Positions 36,988-44,871 of a stretch of 64,000 nucleotides of DNA are shown here, piece after piece. Position 1 is the stretch's first letter; each line of letters begins with the position of its first letter. A program made the translations under genes and the position numbers. Below the pieces are notes generated by a model that did no database searches, had not been told where the DNA came from, and saw only the letters and a program-made list of their open reading frames with translations. Origin of the DNA: QUBU01 sp014337915 (GTDB lineage: Bacteria > Pseudomonadota > Gammaproteobacteria > Steroidobacterales > GCA-2729495); NCBI GenBank assembly GCA_030263395.1, contig SZOW01000011.1:1-64000 (forward strand), written 5' to 3'.

Positions 36988-38723
36988 GGGTTGTTCGCTG
37001 CCGTGATCGCCGGCTGCGCTTCCCGGCGCGACGGCGCCACAGGCTTGTCCGGGGCGATGGCCAGGATGCGCATGGCACCCGCCACGATCTTCGAGAACAC
37101 CGGTGCCGCCACAGCGCCGCCGTAGTACTCGCCGGCCCGCGGCTCGTCCACCACGACCACCACGGCCAGGCGCGGCCGGCTCACCGGTGCGACACCCGCG
37201 AACACTGCGGTGTAGCGCTCGGAGGAGTAGCCGCCGATATCGAACTTACGCGCCGTGCCGGTCTTGCCGGCGACGCGATAGCCGGCGACCGCGGCACGCA
37301 GACCGGTGCCATCGGGCGCCACCACGTGCTCGAGCAGCTCGACCATGGCGCGTGCGTTGTCGGTCGACAGCACCTTGCGGCCGATCGGCGGGTGATCCAC
37401 GCGGATCAGCGACACCGGGCGCATCACGCCGTCGGCCGCGAACACCGCGTAGCTCTGGGCGAGCTGCAGCGGCGTGACCGACAGGCCGTAGCCATAGGCC
37501 ATGGTGGCCTTGGCGATCGGTCGCCAGTTCTCGTAGGGACTCAGCAGGCCCGCGGACTCGCCGGGGAAGCCGCTGGATGTCGGCCGCCCGATGCCGAAGC
37601 GGGTGAGCACGCTCCACAGTTGCTCGGAGGGCAGCGACAGCGCCACCTTAGTGACACCGACGTTGCTCGAGCGCGCCAGCAGCGTGGCGAGGTCGATGAC
37701 GCCGAGGTTGTGCTCGTCCTCGATGACCTTGTTGGCCACCTGCAGCATGCCCGGCGAGGTGTCCACGCGGCTGCCGGGCTGCCACTGCCCGCTCTCCAGC
37801 GCCGCGGCGATGATCAGCGGCTTGAAGCTCGAGCCGGGTTCGAACAGGTCGGTGATGGCGCGGTTGCGGAAGCGCGCCGGCGCGTACTGCGAGCGGTCGT
37901 TGGGGTTGTAGGAGGGCTGGTTGACCATGGCCAGCACCTCGCCGGTCTCGGCGTCGAGCACCACGGCGGAACCCGACAGCGCCCGGTTCTCCTGCACCGC
38001 GGCCTTGAGTTCCCGGTAGGCCAGGTACTGGATGCGCAGGTCGATGGATGCGGCAACCTCACGCCCCGGGCTCGGCGGCTCCAGCCGCTCCACGTCTTCC
38101 ACCACGCGGCCCAGCCGGTCGCGCAGCACCAGCTTCTTGCCCGGGTGACCACGCAGCCAGCCATCGAACTCCAGCTCCATGCCCTCCTGGCCGTCGTCGT
38201 CGACGTTGGTGAAGCCCACCAGGTGCCCGGTGACCTCGCCGGCCGGGTAATAGCGGCGGTACTCCCGCAGGACATGCACGCCGGGAATGCCGTTGTCGAG
38301 GACGGCGCGGGCATCGGCGGGGTTCATGTGCCGCTGCAGGTACATGAAGTCCTTGTCGACGTTGCGGGTGATCTGCCGCGCCAGCGCGCCGGGCTCCAGT
38401 CCCAGCGCCCTGGCGAGCCGCGGGATGTACTCCGGGGCACGCGCCAGTTCCTGCGGGCTCACCCAGAGGCTGTCCACCGGCATGGAGGCGGCGAGCGGCT
38501 GTCCATTACGGTCGGTGATGACGCCGCGGTTGGCCGAGATCTTGGCAGTCCGCAGGTGGCGCGCCTCGGCCTGGCTGATGAGGAAGTCCTTGTTGAAGAC
38601 CTGCAGGTGTACCGCTCGCCCGACCAGCACCAGAGCCATCAGCACCAGCAGGCCGCAGGCAACGGCCCAGCGGATCCGGAAGCTCTGCTGGGGCGCCCGC
38701 CCCACTGCGTCACGCTCGTTCAT
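36984..38723 (-). CDS. ftsI: septal transpeptidase FtsI (PBP3)
   Basis: A 579-residue class B penicillin-binding protein. One N-terminal transmembrane helix (about 18-40), a pedestal domain (ANRGVITDRNGQPLAAS), then the transpeptidase domain with EPGSSFKP (SxxK Ser nucleophile), SSN (SxN) and AGKTGTARK (KTG). Its length matches E. coli FtsI after processing. It partners FtsW (same operon). Start overlap with ftsL is 4 nt. Confidence 0.97.
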   Translation of the reverse strand: MNERDAVGRAPQQSFRIRWAVACGLLVLMALVLVGRAVHLQVFNKDFLISQAEARHLRTAKISANRGVITDRNGQPLAASMPVDSLWVSPQELARAPEYIPRLARALGLEPGALARQITRNVDKDFMYLQRHMNPADARAVLDNGIPGVHVLREYRRYYPAGEVTGHLVGFTNVDDDGQEGMELEFDGWLRGHPGKKLVLRDRLGRVVEDVERLEPPSPGREVAASIDLRIQYLAYRELKAAVQENRALSGSAVVLDAETGEVLAMVNQPSYNPNDRSQYAPARFRNRAITDLFEPGSSFKPLIIAAALESGQWQPGSRVDTSPGMLQVANKVIEDEHNLGVIDLATLLARSSNVGVTKVALSLPSEQLWSVLTRFGIGRPTSSGFPGESAGLLSPYENWRPIAKATMAYGYGLSVTPLQLAQSYAVFAADGVMRPVSLIRVDHPPIGRKVLSTDNARAMVELLEHVVAPDGTGLRAAVAGYRVAGKTGTARKFDIGGYSSERYTAVFAGVAPVSRPRLAVVVVVDEPRAGEYYGGAVAAPVFSKIVAGAMRILAIAPDKPVAPSRREAQPAITAANNP

Positions 38724-38995
38724 GGCAGCGACCGGATCTCATCCGGACCTGGGCTGCGCATATGCATCTGCTCGCGGCCGAGCTGCTCGACCCTGGCATG
38801 CGAGGACCAGACGCTCTGCTCGATCTGCAACCGGCTCCAGTCCACCTCCAGCTGGTCGCGCTGCTGCGTGAGCGCCTGCAGTTCGGCAAACAGCTTGCGG
38901 TTCTCGTGCTTGGCGTAGACGACTGCGACGGCCGAGGCCAGCACCGCCAGCACCAGGGCCGCGAACAGGCCGCGGTTGCGCAGCGTCGCGTTCAT
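38720..38995 (-). CDS. ftsL: cell division protein FtsL
   Basis: A 91-residue bitopic divisome protein. A short cytoplasmic end, a transmembrane helix at about residues 9-28 (GLFAALVLAVLASAVAVVYA) and a periplasmic leucine-zipper-like coiled coil (ENRKLFAELQALTQQRDQLE) that pairs with FtsB. FtsL is poorly conserved, and the call rests on size, topology and position between rsmH and ftsI with 4-nt overlaps on both sides. Confidence 0.93.
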   Translation of the reverse strand: MNATLRNRGLFAALVLAVLASAVAVVYAKHENRKLFAELQALTQQRDQLEVDWSRLQIEQSVWSSHARVEQLGREQMHMRSPGPDEIRSLP

Positions 38996-39915
38996 GCCAG
39001 CTTCTCCGCCACGCGCAGCACGGCACTGCGCGCCCGCGGATTGCGGGCCAGCTCGGCGTCACTGGCATGGATGGCGCCACCGATGAGCCGCAGGCGCGGC
39101 CTTGCCGACTCGGGCACCACCGGCAGCTGGTCCAGCGCCGGGTCGACCCGCGAGTGATCGCGCAGGAAACGCTTGGCAATGCGGTCCTCCAGCGAGTGGA
39201 AGCTGATAACACAGAGCCGCCCGCCGCTGGCGAGCAGTTCCAGCGCCTGCAGCAGGCCAGCCTCCAGCACCTCGAGCTCGCGGTTGATGAAGATGCGGAT
39301 TGCCTGGAACACGCGGGTCGCCGGATGGCGCGGGCCACGCCGCGGCATGACCGAGAGCACCACCGCGGCCAGGTCGGTAGTAGTGAGGATCGGCTGGTGC
39401 TGGCGCTGTGCACAGATGGCGCGGGCGATGCGGCCGGCGGACGGCTCCTCGCCCAGCCGGCGCAGCACGCCGGCAATCTCGCGCTCCTCGGCGGCATTGA
39501 GCCAGTCGGCCGCGCTCGGGCCGCTGGCCGGGTCCATGCGCATGTCGAGCGGGCCCTCGTGCTGGAAGCTGAAGCCGCGCTCGGGCGTGTCGAGCTGCGG
39601 CGACGAAACGCCGAGATCGAACAGGATCCCGTCAACCCCGCTTGTCAAACCCTGTGCTTCCACAATCCGCCGCAATCGCCCGAAGCTTTCTTGTTCTATC
39701 GCGAACCGGGAATCCGCCTGCGCCAGCTCCCGGCCCACCCTCACCGCATCGGGGTCCTGGTCCAGCGCGAGCAAGCGGCCGCGCGGTCCCAAGGCCCCGA
39801 GGATCATCCGGCTGTGCCCGCCACGGCCGAAGGTCGCATCCACGTAGGTGCCGTCGGGCCGGACGGCAAGGCCGTGGAGCACCTCGTCGAGGAGTACCGG
39901 AACATGGCCTTCCAC
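38992..39915 (-). CDS. rsmH: 16S rRNA m4C1402 methyltransferase RsmH (MraW)
   Basis: A 307-residue SAM-dependent enzyme N4-methylating C1402 of 16S rRNA. HVPVLLDEVLHGL, VDATFGRGGHSRMILGALGP (SAM motif I), ILFDLGVSSPQLDTPERGFS, DMRMDP and the C-terminal CVISFHSLEDRIAKRFLRD are unmistakable. The best start is GTG at 39915 (reads MEGHVPVLLDE), preceded by GGGGG; a TTG at 39921 is an alternative. RsmI, which 2'-O-methylates the same nucleotide, is encoded 1.3 kb upstream. Confidence 0.95.
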   Translation of the reverse strand: MEGHVPVLLDEVLHGLAVRPDGTYVDATFGRGGHSRMILGALGPRGRLLALDQDPDAVRVGRELAQADSRFAIEQESFGRLRRIVEAQGLTSGVDGILFDLGVSSPQLDTPERGFSFQHEGPLDMRMDPASGPSAADWLNAAEEREIAGVLRRLGEEPSAGRIARAICAQRQHQPILTTTDLAAVVLSVMPRRGPRHPATRVFQAIRIFINRELEVLEAGLLQALELLASGGRLCVISFHSLEDRIAKRFLRDHSRVDPALDQLPVVPESARPRLRLIGGAIHASDAELARNPRARSAVLRVAEKLA

Positions 39916-39979
39916 CTCCAACCCCCAGCGCCAGCTGCGACGCCCGCAGTGGCTGCGCCCGACGAGGAGGCCGTCGACC

Positions 39980-40435
39980 TCAGAGAGACAGCTGGCCCAG
40001 TTCTGCCGGCAGGTCCATGCCCGTGTCGGACCCGTCCGCCAGCCACTGGTCACGCCGCTCGTTCCAGCGCGCCTCGTCCCACAACTCGAACCTGTTGCCC
40101 TGCCCGAACAGGATGGCCTGCCGGTCCAGGGCCGCGAATTCACGCAGCTCGCGCGGTATCAGCACCCGCCCATGGCTGTCGAGGTCCAGCTCCGATGCAT
40201 AGCCGACCATCAGCCGTTGCAGCCGGCGCGCCTTCTGGTTGAGCGAAGGCAGGCGCATCAGCTTGCGCTCGATCTCCTCCCAGTCCGGGAGCGGGTAAAT
40301 GAGCAGGCAGTAGTCCGGGTCCACGGTGCACACCAGCTGACCGGCACAGCGCGTGGCCAGCCGCTCGCGATAGCGGGCCGGGAAAGCCAGCCGCCCCTTC
40401 GCATCCAGCGTGATCTTGGTTGCCCCACGGAACAT
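39980..40435 (-). CDS. mraZ: transcriptional repressor and dcw cluster leader MraZ
   Basis: A 151-residue AbrB-like DNA-binding protein with two MraZ/SpoVT-AbrB repeats: MFRGATKITLDAKGRLAFPA and LDLDSHGRVLIPRELREFA, each containing the DxxGR core. MFRG is the family's normal N-terminus, and E. coli MraZ is 152 residues. An in-frame ATG at 40459 with a longer product is disfavoured because that codon is itself part of an MraZ operator box (40455-40459). It is first gene of the dcw operon and is expected to repress its own promoter. Confidence 0.95.
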   Translation of the reverse strand: MFRGATKITLDAKGRLAFPARYRERLATRCAGQLVCTVDPDYCLLIYPLPDWEEIERKLMRLPSLNQKARRLQRLMVGYASELDLDSHGRVLIPRELREFAALDRQAILFGQGNRFELWDEARWNERRDQWLADGSDTGMDLPAELGQLSL

Positions 40436-40444
40436 GGCGGATAG

Positions 40445-40479
40445 GGCACTGAAGCCCATTTCCTCCCACTTTGTACCAC
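40445..40479 (-). promoter_or_regulatory. MraZ operator: tandem pentamer boxes
   Basis: On the minus strand GTGGT (40475-40479), GTGGG (40465-40469) and ATGGG (40455-40459) occur with exact 5-bp spacers; a degenerate GTGCC follows at 40445-40449. This is the MraZ-binding repeat pattern known from E. coli and Mycoplasma (GTGGG-N5 direct repeats), placed between the predicted transcription start and the mraZ ATG. Confidence 0.88.
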
Positions 40480-40487
40480 CTTCGGCC

Positions 40488-40516
40488 ACTATAGGAGCGC
40501 GACCCGGGAGCGTCAA
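40488..40516 (-). promoter_or_regulatory. mraZ/dcw operon promoter (Pmra)
   Basis: On the minus strand TTGACG (40511-40516), 17 bp, TATAGT (40488-40493): 5/6 and 5/6 of the sigma-70 consensus. The predicted start near 40481 is directly followed by the MraZ boxes. Confidence 0.88.
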
Positions 40517-40735
40517 CAGAAAGCTAGAACTAAATTCTTTGAGGACAGCGACTTAGCCGTGACGCCGCAGGTGCCGCCTACAACAGAGGCAGCCGGCGAA
40601 TCAGAAATCATGGGGTTATGGCAAATTCCTTGGCGACTTCTGAGCTGAAGCCGCCGGGCGGAATCGCACCGGATCGGCGCCGACCGCACGCCACCCGCGC
40701 AGATTTGCGCAACTAAAAGGTGCCTGACATATTTT

Positions 40736-40755
40736 CCGGCCATTTTCCTGGCCGG
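40736..40755 (-). terminator. possible rnpB terminator hairpin
   Basis: A 6-bp GC stem (CCGGCC / GGCCGG) with an 8-nt loop starts about 18 nt after the RNase P RNA 3' end. It is followed on the minus strand by AAAATAT, not a proper U-tract; CCTTTT comes 16 nt later. The remaining spacer to the mraZ promoter (40517-40735) shows no gene. Confidence 0.35.
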
Positions 40756-40773
40756 ACGGCAGGGCGAAACAGA

Positions 40774-41143
40774 GAATGGAGCCGGCCGATAAGCCGGGTT
40801 CTGTCGTGGGCGATCATCCCTCTGGGACCGCTGTCACCAGCGGCCTCAAGCGACCTACCCGGAAGCCCGCGGGGCGACGGTGCGGAACCGTTGCCGGCGC
40901 CGCTGCTTCCCTATTTGGTCTTGCTCCAGGTGGGGTTTTCCCTGCCGCGGCGTGTTACCACCCGCGCGGTGCGCTCTTACCGCACCTTTTCACCCTTACC
41001 GCAGGCGGTGAAGCCCGAGGCGGTATGTTTTCTGTGGCACTTTCCGTGGGCTCGCGCCCCCCAGGCGTTACCTGGCACCCTGCCCGCCGGAGCCCGGACT
41101 TTCCTCCCGGGGTTGCCCCCGAGCGATCGCCTGGCCGGCTCCG
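40774..41143 (-). ncRNA. rnpB: RNase P RNA (class A, M1 RNA)
   Basis: The catalytic RNA that matures tRNA 5' ends. On the minus strand it contains the universal GAGGAAAGTCCGGGCTCC block, GGTAACGCCTGGGGGG, GGTAAGGGTGAAAAGGTGCG, GGTAAGAGCGCACCG, GAGCAAGACCAAATAGGG, and the 3' ACAGAACCCGGCTTAT region. P1 is a perfect 10-bp pairing between GGAGCCGGCC at 41133-41142 and GGCCGGCTCC at 40778-40787, fixing the ends within a few bases. It sits between rsmI and mraZ on the same strand, as in Pseudomonas. The exact termini are approximate. Confidence 0.97.
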
Positions 41144-41149
41144 CTGGCC

Positions 41150-41178
41150 ACGTTAGACCATCGGCGAACGCCGGGCAA
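41150..41178 (-). promoter_or_regulatory. weak candidate rnpB promoter
   Basis: On the minus strand TTGCCC (41173-41178), 17 bp, TAACGT (41150-41155), predicting a start near 41143, which agrees with the 5' end inferred from P1. The hexamers match poorly, so position is the main support. Confidence 0.35.
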
Positions 41179-41179
41179 T

Positions 41180-42034
41180 TCAGGTTTCCGACGGCGGCCC
41201 TGCATGTCGCGCCAGGGCGTAGGCTTCGCGCCGCGAAGCGCCGGTGATGCGGGCAGCAAGGCGTGCGGCCTGCGACGCCGGTAACTCGATCATCAACACG
41301 CGCATCACGCCGGCGAGGTCCGCAGCCGCGGCGCTGGCTCCGGCATCGGTTGCGCCGGCCACCACGATAGTGAACTCGCCACGATTGCCGCCCGGATCCG
41401 CGGCAAGCGCAGCGCCGGCATCGGCGAGCCGGCCCCAGTAAATGGTCTCGTGCAGCTTGGTTAGCTCACGCGCCACGCAGGCCTGGCGGTCCGCGCCAAA
41501 GATCGAGGCCAGGTCCTCGAGCGTTTCCCGCACCCGGTGCACGCCTTCGTAGAACACCAGGGTGTCGGGGCAGTCCTGCAGTTCCTGCAGCCGGCTGCGG
41601 CGCGCAGCGGCGCGGGCCGGGAGGAAGCCCTCGAAGCGGAAGCGGTCGGTGGGCAGCCCGGACACCGACAGCGCGGCAATGGCGGCACAGGCGCCGGGAA
41701 TCGGCGTCACCTTGTAGCCCCGCTCGCGTGCGGCTGCCACCAGGCGGTAGCCGGGATCGCTGATGAGCGGGGTGCCGGCATCGCTCACCAGCGCCACCGA
41801 CTCGCCGGCGGCGAGGCGCGAAAGCACCGCGTCGACGCGTGCGGCTTCGTTGTGCTCGTGCAGCGCCAGTTGCCGCGTCTGCAGGCCGAGGTGGGCCAGC
41901 AACTGCCCCGTGTGGCGGGTGTCCTCGGCCGCCACCAGCGCCACCCGGCCGAGGACGGCCGCGGCGCGCGAGCTGATATCATCGAGGTTCCCGATGGGGG
42001 TCGCGACGACGTAGAGCACTCCGGGATCGTTCAC
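41180..42034 (-). CDS. rsmI: 16S rRNA 2'-O-ribose C1402 methyltransferase RsmI
   Basis: A 284-residue tetrapyrrole-methylase-fold enzyme methylating the ribose of C1402. VLYVVATPIGNLDDISSRA, VAAEDTRHTGQLLAHLG, VALVSDAGTPLISDPGYRL and RFEGFLPARAAARRSRLQEL are family hallmarks. The start is a GTG at 42034 (reads MNDPGVLYVVATP), preceded by AAGG; the longer frame upstream is antisense to lpoA. Divergent from lpoA and upstream of rnpB, as in E. coli and Pseudomonas (rsmI/lpoA pair). Confidence 0.95.
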   Translation of the reverse strand: MNDPGVLYVVATPIGNLDDISSRAAAVLGRVALVAAEDTRHTGQLLAHLGLQTRQLALHEHNEAARVDAVLSRLAAGESVALVSDAGTPLISDPGYRLVAAARERGYKVTPIPGACAAIAALSVSGLPTDRFRFEGFLPARAAARRSRLQELQDCPDTLVFYEGVHRVRETLEDLASIFGADRQACVARELTKLHETIYWGRLADAGAALAADPGGNRGEFTIVVAGATDAGASAAAADLAGVMRVLMIELPASQAARLAARITGASRREAYALARHAGPPSET

Positions 42035-42113
42035 GGCTACTGACCTTGATGTTGCGATGACCTTGTCGATGCAAGAAACCGCCGCCCCCTGCCTGGCCCA
42101 TGCCCTGTTGCGG

Positions 42114-43397
42114 ATGCGGCCGACGGGCCTGCTGCGCGGCCTTCTGCTGGTCTGCGGCTCGGCCATTGTGGGGGCGGCCTGCGGACCGCTACAACAGCCG
42201 GAGGCAGGCAGCGCGCCGGCCAGGCCTGTCACCACGCCCACACGCCCGGGCCGCCAACCCGCGGCAGTGGCTCCCGCCACGGTCGTGGTGCCCGTCGCCC
42301 AGGCACACAAGCTGGCGCTGCTGCTCCCGCTATCCGGCGCGCAGCGCGCCGCCGGCGAAGCCATCCGCGACGGCTTCCTCGCTGCCTATCTCGCCGATCC
42401 GGCGGGCAGCGAGCGGCCGGAAGTCCTGATCCTCGACGAAGCCAGCCCCGGACCGGCGGCCGCCTACCAGGCCGCACTCGGCGCCGGCGCCGACGCGCTG
42501 CTCGGTCCGCTGCTCAAGGAATCGGTCGCCGAGGTGGCCCGCGTTGCCGGACCGTTGCCATGGCTGGCGCTGAACAACCTGGACACGCCTGCGGCGGCCA
42601 GCAATCCCTACCAGTTCGCGCTCACACCCGAGGACGAGGCACGGGCGGTCGCCGAGCGCGCTGCCGCGCAGGGCCAGCTGCGTGCGCTGGCGCTGGCACC
42701 CGACAGCGACTGGGGCCGGCGCCTGCTCGGCGCCTTCACCGCGGCGCTGGAAGAACGCGGTGGCACTGTGGTCGCCTACCGCTTCTACGACCCGGCCATG
42801 CGTGACTACACCGCGCTGATCCAGCGCCTGCTGCTGCTGGACGAGAGCCGCACCAGGCAACGCGAGCTGGTGGCAAATCTCGGCGTTTCCCTCGAATTCG
42901 AACCACGCCGCCGCGACGACCTCGACTGTATATTCCTCGCCGCGAACCCGGTATCCGGCCGCCTGCTCTGGCCACAGCTGCGGTTCCTCAATGCGGGTGA
43001 CCTGCCCATCTATGCGACATCAGCCATCTACCAGCCCGGCGAAAGCGGTGGCGTGGACCGCGACGGCATCATGTTCACCGACGCACCAGCGGTCGTCGGC
43101 AGCGACCCGCGTGCCAGCGCGCTGCGTGCGACGCTGGCCAGCCGCTGGCCGCCGGGTGCCGCCGGCCAGATGCGCTTCTACGCCATGGGTTACGACGCCT
43201 ATGTGCTGGCGCGCACCATGATGGCCGGCAGCAGCCCGGGACTGACGCCCGTCGACGGCCTCTCGGGCGGACTGTCGCTGGACGGCAACCGGCGCTTGCA
43301 CCGGCGCATGGCCTGGGCGGCATTCCGCAACGGGCAGGTGGTCCCGCTCGAGGATGCACCACCACCCGCACCTGCTGGCGGCCCGGACCCGGGATGA
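42114..43397 (+). CDS. lpoA: penicillin-binding protein activator LpoA (short form)
   Basis: A 427-residue outer-membrane lipoprotein expected to activate PBP1a. The ATG at 42114 gives MRPTGLLRGLLLVCGSAIVG followed by an AAC lipobox, a normal lipoprotein signal; the frame is open to an ATG at 42057, but that start buries the signal and leaves only 22 bp to divergent rsmI. After a Pro/Ala-rich linker the rest is the periplasmic-binding-fold domain (LALLLPLSGAQRAAGEAIRD, GADALLGPLLKESVAEVARV, LDCIFLAANPVSGRLLWPQL). The N-terminal TPR-like domain of E. coli LpoA (about 250 residues) is absent. Confidence 0.88.
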   Translation: MRPTGLLRGLLLVCGSAIVGAACGPLQQPEAGSAPARPVTTPTRPGRQPAAVAPATVVVPVAQAHKLALLLPLSGAQRAAGEAIRDGFLAAYLADPAGSERPEVLILDEASPGPAAAYQAALGAGADALLGPLLKESVAEVARVAGPLPWLALNNLDTPAAASNPYQFALTPEDEARAVAERAAAQGQLRALALAPDSDWGRRLLGAFTAALEERGGTVVAYRFYDPAMRDYTALIQRLLLLDESRTRQRELVANLGVSLEFEPRRRDDLDCIFLAANPVSGRLLWPQLRFLNAGDLPIYATSAIYQPGESGGVDRDGIMFTDAPAVVGSDPRASALRATLASRWPPGAAGQMRFYAMGYDAYVLARTMMAGSSPGLTPVDGLSGGLSLDGNRRLHRRMAWAAFRNGQVVPLEDAPPPAPAGGPDPG

Positions 43398-43403
43398 CCC
43401 GCG

Positions 43404-43799
43404 GTGGCCCGTGGACGGCTGCCGGCCGGCGGCACGGCGGCCACAGGGGCGCTGGCCGAAGCAGCAGCGCTGCGTTTCCTGTACGGCCGGGGCCTCAGCC
43501 TGGTGGCGCGCAATTTCCGCTGCCGCGCCGGTGAACTCGACCTGGTGATGCTCGAGGGCAGCGCGCTCGTCGTCATCGAAGTGCGCTACCGTCGCAGCGC
43601 CATCTGGATCGACCCCGCAGCCACCGTCACGGCCGGCAAGCGCCGGCGCCTGCTGCAGGCTGCGAGCCGGTTCCTGCAGGCCCGCCCCGCGTTCGCCGAT
43701 CACCCGCTGCGCTTCGACGTGCTGGCGCTGGCCGGCGACCTCGACGCGCCCGCCTGCGACTGGATCCGCGGCGCCTTCGACGCCGGGGACGCCTGGTAA
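43404..43799 (+). CDS. yraN: UPF0102 family YraN endonuclease-like protein
   Basis: A 131-residue protein of the YraN family with a restriction-endonuclease-like fold. GALAEAAALRFLYGRGLSLV and the RCRAGELDLVMLEGSALVVIEV-type core (in two blocks: AGELDLVML, VVIEVRYR) carry the ExD/E-V-K-like signature, here with Arg after IEV (EVRYR). The function is unknown. GTG at 43404 is the start; it lies 6 bp after lpoA, the conserved lpoA-yraN-diaA/gmhA order. Confidence 0.88.
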   Translation: MARGRLPAGGTAATGALAEAAALRFLYGRGLSLVARNFRCRAGELDLVMLEGSALVVIEVRYRRSAIWIDPAATVTAGKRRRLLQAASRFLQARPAFADHPLRFDVLALAGDLDAPACDWIRGAFDAGDAW

Positions 43800-43839
43800 G
43801 TCTGCCGCTGGCGGCCGGCGAGCCGGTATCATGGCGCCC

Positions 43840-44424
43840 ATGGACACACAGGACGCCATCCGCCGCCAGTTCACCGAGAGCATCGCCGTCAAGCAGGCAG
43901 CGTTGGCCACACTGGCCGAACCGCTGGCGCGCGCCATCGGCAGCATGGTCAAGACCCTCAGGGGCGGCGGCAAGATCCTCGCCTGCGGCAATGGCGGTTC
44001 CGCCGCCGACGCCCAGCACTTCTCCGCCGAACTTCTCAACCGATTCGAACGCGAGCGCCCCGGGCTGGCGGCGATCGCGCTGACCACCGACTCCTCCACG
44101 CTGACGTCCATTGCCAACGATTACGCCTACGAGCAGGTGTTCTCCAAGCAGGTGCTGGCGCTCGGGCAGGCCGGCGACTGCCTGCTCGCCATCTCGACCT
44201 CGGGCGGCTCGCCCAACGTCGTGGCCGCCATCGAAGCCGCGCACCGGAAAGGGCTCCAGGTGGTGGCGCTGACCGGCCGCAATGGTGGACGCATGGCGGC
44301 GATGCTGCGCCCCGGGGACATCGAAGTGCGGGCTCCCGCCGAGCGCACCGCGCGCATCCAGGAAGTCCACCTGCTGGCGATCCACTGCCTCTGCGACGGT
44401 ATCGACAGCATCCTCTACCCCTGA
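43840..44424 (+). CDS. gmhA: SIS-domain phosphoheptose isomerase GmhA (DiaA-like)
   Basis: A 194-residue SIS protein that converts sedoheptulose 7-phosphate to D-glycero-D-manno-heptose 7-phosphate for LPS core, or acts as the DnaA partner DiaA. The sequence resembles the P. aeruginosa protein at the same locus: GNGGSAADAQHFSAELLNRF, LTTDSSTLTSIANDY, STSGGSPNVVAAIEAA, RIQEVHLLAIHCLCDGID. The GmhA residues Glu (AEL) and the Gln and His of IQEVHLLAIH are kept, whereas E. coli DiaA lacks the equivalents. The start at 43840 (MDTQDAIRRQF) matches that family. Confidence 0.88.
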   Translation: MDTQDAIRRQFTESIAVKQAALATLAEPLARAIGSMVKTLRGGGKILACGNGGSAADAQHFSAELLNRFERERPGLAAIALTTDSSTLTSIANDYAYEQVFSKQVLALGQAGDCLLAISTSGGSPNVVAAIEAAHRKGLQVVALTGRNGGRMAAMLRPGDIEVRAPAERTARIQEVHLLAIHCLCDGIDSILYP

Positions 44425-44440
44425 GCGGTGCGGATGCCGG

Positions 44441-44860
44441 CTACTTGACCAGCTTGAGCTTCGCCCGGCGCGAATCGCCGGCTGGCGCGCCGCCGCCTCC
44501 GTCCGGTGGTGGGTCCTCCGGGGCTGCCGGGGCGGCCTCCTCGTCCGAGAAGATCATGCCGCGGCCAGTTTCCTGGGCGTAGATGCCGAGCACGGCACGC
44601 AGCGGCACGAAGATCGCGTAGGACGCGCCGGAGAAGCGCGCATCGAAGCGCAGCATCTCGTTGCCGATGTCGAGGTTGGCCACGGCATTGTGGCTGACAT
44701 TGAGGACGATCCTGCCGTCGCGCACGTACTGGCGCGGCACCTCGACGCCTTGCACCGTGGCATCCACCACCACATGCGGCGTCTGGCCGTTGTCGGTGAT
44801 CCAGGCGTGCATGGCCCGGAGCAGGTAGGGCCGCTGGGGAATGGCGCCGGGTGGCGACAT
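44441..44860 (-). CDS. sspB: ClpXP adaptor SspB
   Basis: A 139-residue adaptor that delivers ssrA-tagged proteins to ClpXP. The folded part (about 10-105) holds RPYLLRAMHAWITDNGQTPH, VLNVSHNAVANLDIGNE and FSGASYAIFVPLRAVLGIYA. A flexible Pro/Gly/Ala-rich tail follows and ends in RRAKLKLVK, which fits the ClpX-binding XB peptide at the end of SspB. It follows sspA by 11 bp and converges on gmhA with 16 bp between stops; the BON-domain gene often found in this slot is absent. Confidence 0.95.
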   Translation of the reverse strand: MSPPGAIPQRPYLLRAMHAWITDNGQTPHVVVDATVQGVEVPRQYVRDGRIVLNVSHNAVANLDIGNEMLRFDARFSGASYAIFVPLRAVLGIYAQETGRGMIFSDEEAAPAAPEDPPPDGGGGAPAGDSRRAKLKLVK

Positions 44861-44871
44861 GCGCTGGCCGC

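Noticed and set aside
36984..40143. Upstream-extended versions of rsmH, murF, murG, murC, mraY, lpxC, rsmI and ldhA
   Set aside because: The extra N-terminal residues are translations of neighbouring genes or spacers without homology; conserved family N-termini fix the later starts.
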